Below, piece after piece: positions 60,101-64,000 of a stretch of DNA of 64,000 nt. Source of the stretch: Mya arenaria (lineage: Eukaryota > Mollusca > Bivalvia > Myida > Myidae); contig NC_069130.1 of NCBI RefSeq assembly GCF_026914265.1, positions 3,060,001 through 3,124,000 of the forward strand, given 5' to 3'. The position numbers and the translations under genes are program-made. The number at the start of each line of letters is the position of its first letter. Positions within the stretch are counted from its first letter, which is position 1. The notes below the pieces were generated by a model that saw only the letters and a list, made by a program, of their open reading frames with translations, searched no databases and was not told the DNA's origin.

Positions 60101-60260
60101 TTCAAACGTACTTTCAAGTTTGAAGTCCCGCAGCAGTTTGCAAACGGGATTGCAGAACAAGACGTATGAAGTCATCGGGAGTTATAGGAAATTCAAAAAA
60201 GACGCCGAGATGGTCAGACAAGAGTATGAACAAGCTCTTCGAGATTATGAAGATAGAGAG
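49167..60260 (+). CDS. GBP: Guanylate-binding protein-like GTPase (GBP gene 2), frameshifted in exon 9, 3' end not in window
   Basis: Ten exons match gene 1 exon for exon: 49167-49250, 50722-50770, 51331-51376, 52516-52575, 53764-53966, 54779-54912, 57328-57437, 58185-58606, 59257-59508, 60036-60260. The G domain is complete: GLYRTGKS (129-136), [18 protein letters not shown] (183-189) and LRDF (262-265). It is preceded by an N-terminal extension of about 79 residues. Exon 9 lacks 23 nt relative to gene 1, so the frame meets TAA at 59,331-59,333 after 394 residues, just past the G domain. The rest of exon 9 and exon 10 stay well conserved in the frame gene 1 uses. Counterparts of exons 11 and 12 were not found before the window ends; a decayed LINE lies there. 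It could be a recent pseudogene, a defective allele or assembly error, or a gene now making a G-domain-only protein. Confidence 0.87.
50722..50770 (+). CDS. GBP: GBP gene 2 coding exon 2
   Basis: 49 nt, [16 protein letters not shown], acceptor ATTTTCAG, donor GTTCGT, which is weaker than the GTAAGT of gene 1 and copy B. Same length and phase as its paralogues. Confidence 0.8.
51081..51245. repeat. Alternating TG / GTGCGC microsatellite, 165 bp
   Basis: A perfect purine-pyrimidine alternation of (TG)n merging into (GTGCGC)n and back to (TG)n. Cys-Val, Arg-Val and His-Thr open frames on both strands are artefacts of it. It lies in intron 2 of GBP gene 2, about 85 bp before exon 3. Confidence 0.95.
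51331..51376 (+). CDS. GBP: GBP gene 2 coding exon 3 (divergent)
   Basis: 46 nt between ATATTCAG and GTGAGT, reading [15 protein letters not shown]. It keeps the entry and exit phases required by exons 2 and 4, but shares no clear sequence with the 52-nt exon 3 of gene 1 and copies A and B. Confidence 0.7.
51496..51726. mobile_element. MITE with inverted ends and TA flanks
   Basis: The left end, CGGTGGCACAGAGGTGAAAT, pairs with the right end, GATGTCACCTCTAAGCCACCG. TA directly flanks both ends (51,493-51,495 and 51,727-51,728), as in Tc1/mariner-type elements. The inside carries loose subrepeats of GTGGCCACGA / CTCGCTCCCGCG type. Non-coding, 231 bp, in intron 3 of GBP gene 2. Confidence 0.65.
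52516..52575 (+). CDS. GBP: GBP gene 2 coding exon 4
   Basis: 60 nt, [20 protein letters not shown], acceptor CCTACAG, donor GTGAGT. Similar to gene 1 exon 4 in its end (LPxKP) and phase, two codons shorter. Confidence 0.82.
53764..53966 (+). CDS. GBP: GBP gene 2 coding exon 5: P-loop exon
   Basis: 203 nt. It contains [19 protein letters not shown] followed by LLAGKHT, the more typical GBP ending of this exon. Acceptor TATTTAG, donor GTATTG. Confidence 0.95.
54375..54560 (+). repeat. Dispersed repeat, copy 2 (AAGACTGCTGAC type)
   Basis: It shares AAGCTACACTCTCACAG, CCATTTTGACAACTTTTT, TGTATTGGAATGGGCCAATT, GTAAGACTGCTGACAAAAGA and TTCGTATTTCCGTTCGAAAA with 48,440-48,690. It lies in intron 5 of GBP gene 2. 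Confidence 0.62.
54779..54912 (+). CDS. GBP: GBP gene 2 coding exon 6: switch I and DTEGLGD
   Basis: 134 nt, acceptor AACACAG ending at 54,778, donor GTATAA. It reads [20 protein letters not shown] then [14 protein letters not shown]. The exon is two codons longer at its start than in gene 1. The acceptor eight bases upstream of GGG TTT is the one that keeps the frame; the nearer AAG would not. Confidence 0.92.
56102..56395 (-). mobile_element. Remnant of a DIRS-like retroelement (RNase H region), broken
   Basis: The minus strand reads [20 protein letters not shown] then [10 protein letters not shown]. This is the pattern of the RNase H region of DIRS-type elements (C-N-x-I/L-x-x-x-IW-x-W, H-I/V-x-G-x-x-N). 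The continuation on either side is decayed and no element ends were found. It is an old broken fossil in intron 6 of GBP gene 2. Gypsy-type origin is the main alternative. Confidence 0.5.
57328..57437 (+). CDS. GBP: GBP gene 2 coding exon 7
   Basis: 110 nt, [20 protein letters not shown] and [17 protein letters not shown], with the same length and donor (GTATCC) as gene 1. The acceptor is TTCAAG, a weak pyrimidine tract. Confidence 0.9.
57978..58105 (+). mobile_element. tRNA-derived SINE fragment just before exon 8
   Basis: The block GTGTCAGCGACTCGCCCAAG then GGATGTGGGCTCAAGCCC resembles the end of a tRNA-Leu-like head with its B box. The following TTTGCCACTCGGAAAGGCCG and TTTTTACCCAGGAAAAG look like the body of a bivalve SINE. 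It ends about 80 bp before the acceptor of exon 8. Confidence 0.5.
58185..58606 (+). CDS. GBP: GBP gene 2 coding exon 8: end of G domain
   Basis: 422 nt, identical in length to gene 1. It contains [52 protein letters not shown] and ends VSKPVNGSS. Acceptor GGTTCAG, donor GTAAGT. Confidence 0.95.
59257..59508 (+). CDS. GBP: GBP gene 2 coding exon 9, with 23-nt deletion and premature stop
   Basis: 252 nt against 275 in gene 1. It opens normally ([20 protein letters not shown]). After GTTGAC it jumps to CATCGAAAAT, where gene 1 has 24 nt between GTTGAC and ATCGAAAAT and gene 2 has 1. The frame then meets TAA at 59,331-59,333. Downstream, the frame used by gene 1 continues well conserved ([35 protein letters not shown]) to the donor GTTTGC, so the change looks recent. 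Confidence 0.88.
60036..60260 (+). CDS. GBP: GBP gene 2 coding exon 10
   Basis: 225 nt, acceptor TCTACAG, donor GTAATA; it reads [20 protein letters not shown] and [18 protein letters not shown]. Same length and phase as gene 1 exon 10. It lies after the exon 9 stop, so it is translated only if that stop is bypassed or absent in other alleles. Confidence 0.85.
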
Positions 60261-60779
60261 GTAATATCCGCGTAAAAGGATTAAATGAGAAGTTGCGTTT
60301 TCCTTCGTTTAATAATTTAAGACTTAACTAAAAAAAACAGAGAAAAAAGACAATTTTTGATTAAAGATTTTTGTTGTTGCTATGATTGCTAAGTATTTCA
60401 ATTTCAATTCACGACCAGCCTTACACACGTTCTTCAAAATCTTTAACAATATGCAAGATACAAGATACAAGAATTTTGAATTAAAGTCGGTTATGTGTTA
60501 ACAAGAAACATTAGCTGAATGAACTATTTTCCGACATGAATAACATACATACATAAGATATCAATTAAAAAAAAAAATAAGCTTGTGACCTGGAAAAATA
60601 GATTTAAGCCCATGTTATTTAATTTAATAAGTTGTTTTGTGGTATTTGAATGCCATATCTTGTCAAGTGTGTGAAAGCCATCCCACTGAAAACAAAACCC
60701 CTTTTCCATTAAGACAAAGGATAAAAAATAGTCAGTGAAACATCTTATAATTCTCAATTTCTTCTGTTTTTTTAAAGCA
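60261..60779. other. Intron after GBP gene 2 exon 10, nothing recognised
   Basis: AT-rich sequence with A-runs near 60,330 and 60,565. I searched by eye for a counterpart of gene 1 exon 11 (GVVLSNFASQ) and did not find one. Confidence 0.4.
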
Positions 60780-63215
60780 AAAGGGTATTATTTGCACATT
60801 GAATATTTAAATGAGGGACCTGTCCAGGTGCGGATCAGCCTTCTGAATTCCAGCTAGTTCTGGGAGCACCTCGTTTCCTTTGGGAGGCTGTTCCATACCT
60901 GACTGGTCTCAAAGCGGAAAGTTTTTCCAATATTTAGTTGTTCTTACTGATGGAACATCTACACAGTTTCGTATCTCAGATTAAAATTACATGTCCTAAA
61001 AGATACAAGGTTTTGAACATATACTGGTGGGATACCATACAGACAATTGTTAGTTTTAATAGCATTGTATCTTACCCTGCTCAAATGTAAAGTTGGCAAG
61101 TGAACTAAATGAAGAAGATTTTCGTAAAATGGGGTGTAATCTTTAAAACAAATATTAAGCTCTTTATTTAATCTTTTCCAACTTTTCTGTGTTGGTCTTG
61201 CTACAAAAATGCCAAACGACAGGACAGTAGTTTAAATTGAATCTGATAAAAGATTTAAAGATAATAAGCTTAGAATTGGTTGTCAAAATTTTGCTTAGTC
61301 TTTGAAGAATATTCAATTGCATAGCTGCTTGAAATTTGTCAGGGTTAGTGTGCATTTGATTGGAAGTAAACCAGTTGATCAAAATGTTTCTTTTCTTCTT
61401 CAAGAGTGGTCTTAACAACATCAGGATTTTATCACACACAGAAAGAGTACTGTCTTCTGCATAATGATACAAAGCTGCATTATTGATAAAGTAGAAGATG
61501 TCGTTAAGGAAGATGCTGAAAACTAAAGGCCCTAATATTGTGGTACGCCTTTCAGGATGGAGTCCCACTCACTGGTTATTTGACCAAATTTGACACGTTG
61601 CTTTCTGTTTGTAAGATAGCTGTGCATAAGTTTACATGCTTATCTTAGATGAGATCATTGGGCAGGCAGTCGAATGCTTTTGAGAGGTCCATTAGAACTG
61701 CGCGTACATATTTGTTCACCAAGGTTTTTTTTCCAGTCGTCCACCAGCCTTAACAGGCTAGTTTGACATCCAAATGTTGTTCTGAATGCTGCCAGGAAAG
61801 GATGAAAAATGTTATCAAAATGACTTATCAGTTGCTCACTTATGACCCGTTCATATAATTTGGACATTTTTGTAAAATACTGACTGGTCTATAGTTCTTT
61901 TCAATAAGGGGTCATCTTTCTTGAAATAGGGTTAACTTGTGCTAGCTTAAGAATATTTGGAAATGATCCTTGGCTAATAATTTCATTGGCCATGTTTCGG
62001 ATGGGAACCTGAAAAGTATCTTTGCTAGCAATGATGATTTTCAGAGGAATCAGATCTATACCAGTTGTTTTTTGGGGATTTAACATGTCAATGTATTTCC
62101 AAATATCTTTATCGGTGACCGGGTCGAAGTGAAAGTCAGATGATATTTGGCAGTTTTCCTCTATTTTGTCAAGACTAGGGTGTTGATCTTTAAGCTGGGT
62201 ACCAGATATTTCAATTTTACGGCTATATAAATGTAAAACAAGTTCATTTTATTGGCCACAAGCTTTAAACCAGAAACCAAATTCACTTTGTTTTATTTGA
62301 GTATTATTGGGTTATCTGATTTATTTGTAGGTTTCTGTGAGATAAAGGGTTAATTGCCGGCCAAAAGTCCTTAGATTTGGGTCCACCACTACACGGTTCT
62401 TGGAAATAAACAGCTATAGATTATCGTTTCATCTTTGTTTTGAGATTTCTGAACTTAAGTGTAGTTTAACCAGTTGGCCATGTTTTGATTTTTGTTTTAC
62501 TTGTTTCTTGCTTGACGAGCCTTGTAAATAAGTTTACGGTACCTAGAGTTCATGTAAGGGGTGGATTTCTTTTTTGGGTTTTCTATCTTACTGGGGCATG
62601 CTCGTCAATACTTTGTTTTAAAACGTCTTCGTGAGCCCAATAAATATCGTCCATGTCCTCAAAGATATGGGCGAGATGGAAAGATACATAAGAAAGATGT
62701 TCATTAAATGATTTGTTGTCAAAGTTCTTGTTTGACCTGACATTTCAAAAATGGTTCACATTTTTCTATTAAACTAGTAGCTATGAGGTTGTGACAGTCG
62801 CTTTGGCTGCAATTAAAGTTGACAGTTTTACAAATAAAAGACTTTGCATTGGTGAGGTTGACATCAATAAGTGTTGGCCTGCATGTTTTCATAAAACATG
62901 TAGGTTCAGAGATAATCTTTTCCAGGCTAAAGTTATCACAAAAGTTATGAAGAGGTTGACATTTTTCTCTTTTCAGTAAGTCATAATTCAAGTCTTCTAT
63001 GCAGATAATATGTTCGAAAGTTATCAACAATTTGTCCAAACACTTAGAAGTATAATTTTCAAATCTGGATCTGACATCGACGGTTTGCGATACAAAAACA
63101 GAATACCCCATTTCCGCCTCTGAAGTGACAGCTCGTAGCACAGGCAGTCAAGTTGATCATTTTCCAGGCCCCTGTGGCGTTTAAAGGGAAGATCAGCACG
63201 AGTGAAATCCATCAG
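60780..63215 (-). mobile_element. Decayed LINE of the CR1/Jockey-like group, antisense to GBP gene 2
   Basis: Read on the minus strand, blocks appear in LINE order. Endonuclease end at 63,141-62,719: IICIEDLNYDLLKREK and SEPTCFMKTCRPTLIDVNLT. RT start at 62,086-61,901: MLNPQKTTGIDLIPLKIIIA and SQGSFPNILKLAQVNPI. RT middle at 61,867-61,655: MSKLYERVISEQLISHF and AAFRTTFGCQTSLLRLVDDW. RT core at 61,568-61,164: ILGPLVFSIFLNDIFYF, then YAED where YADD is expected, and SFIRFNLNYCPVVWHFC. C-terminus near 60,900: VWNSLPKE and RRLIRTWTGP styles. Several frame changes and the altered catalytic box show it is inactive. The 3' end is near 60,780. Confidence 0.78.
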
Positions 63216-64000
63216 TCCTCCACCATGGCAGTTGCGATCTCGTCTTTTTAACTTATATCCGTTTGCAGTGAAGAGGTTGTTGTTTAAACTCTAGATCTGA
63301 AAGTTTATCATCAAGGATTTTACGACTTTCATGGACTTTGTACCGTATGCTGTTAATACTAAGGTAGCTTAGCACCGGACGTTTATTTTTTTCATTTCTG
63401 AGGTTTTAAGGTTGTGAAATAAATGTGAGAGGTCACTGATGCAAGATAAAACATAATCATTATTCATAGGGGTTGTGGTGTCCACTGTTGTGTCCTCGCC
63501 AGGATCTTCAGTCTTCTTCAGGTTCTAGAATAGGATGAAAAAAATCGTTTATATCTACATATTGGTAGCAACTGTCAGTTGCAGATGATCCTAGTCCATC
63601 TCGTCGCTCGGGTGTTATTTTCTCTGATGTGGGGATAAAAAATGAGGATAAAAAATGGAAGCAATGATTATATTTAGGGCATTTGACACACCGAGGACAT
63701 GAAATGAGTTATCAAATGGATTTATTTTAAATACTGATTTAAGATTTTGTTAGTTTTTTTCTTGAGTTGGGAACATTTTTTTATAAATCCAGTGACGACA
63801 AGTAGAGCAAAGTAAAATTTGATGATATTTGCGTACATTTTTAAAGCATATACTGAAAATATTCATCGAATTATTACCAGAAGGTGCAGGGCTAAGTGAA
63901 ACGTCGCTGCGCAGTTAAAGTCATAAAGAAAATTTATACAAATCTGTAAGGCCATTTTTCGGTTTGTCGATTTTCCATCGAATATCATTCCGTCCGAATA
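63216..64000. other. Window end, probably the 5' part of the LINE or its flank
   Basis: The minus strand may continue the LINE endonuclase or 5' region, but I see no clear domain. No GBP exon was recognised before the window ends. Confidence 0.35.

Noticed and set aside
53764-60260. Dynamin or atlastin rather than GBP identity
   Set aside because: The P-loop GLYRTGKS, SxTKGIWxW and LRDF signatures and the helical C-terminal domain order fit GBP; atlastins would have transmembrane segments, and dynamins a different P-loop.

Overview
The window looks like AT-rich nuclear DNA from a bivalve mollusc. The evidence is its intron-rich gene structure, non-LTR retrotransposon fragments of molluscan type, tRNA-derived SINEs, MITEs, and dispersed tandem repeats of kinds common in bivalves. 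A heterodont such as Dreissena is a guess; nothing here fixes the genus. The real genes belong to one immune-type GTPase family, the guanylate-binding proteins (GBP), all on the + strand.

Gene 1 (coding 6,109-22,802) can be assembled into 12 exons whose phases all agree. They give a 706-residue GBP: an unusual ~89-residue N-terminal extension spread over four small exons, a complete G domain (GLYRTGKS, SxTKGIWxW, DTEGLGD, LRDF), the helical domain, and a charged coiled-coil tail without a CaaX box. Gene 2 (coding 49,167-60,260 and on) has the same exon order and phases, but exon 9 lacks 23 nt relative to gene 1. This leads to a stop after about 394 residues. Its last two exons are not in the window; a decayed LINE occupies the DNA after exon 10.

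Between the two genes are two tandem partial copies of the 5' part of a GBP gene. Copy A (~40.9-43.3 kb) keeps N-terminal exon 3; copy B (~45.2-47.6 kb) keeps exons 2 and 3. Each is preceded by a 24-bp minisatellite. The orphan exons are open and have intact splice sites and phases, so they may be the debris of a third gene or alternative 5' cassettes.

The rest is repeat-rich. 1-6 kb: 5' flank with old repeats. Intron 2 of gene 1: a tandem dispersed repeat split by a 5'-truncated LINE with an 8-bp target-site duplication, then a ~20-bp minisatellite. 22.8-29.7 kb: no recognised gene, one clear MITE, and a small inverted outpost of a satellite. 29.7-35.3 kb: the main 71-bp satellite, open in several frames only because of its composition. 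35.3-40 kb: a LINE endonuclease fragment, a two-unit dispersed repeat, and a 1.7-kb element with ~350-bp inverted arms. Two broken reverse-transcribing elements (LTR/Gypsy-like and DIRS-like) lie in the same intron of the two GBP genes.
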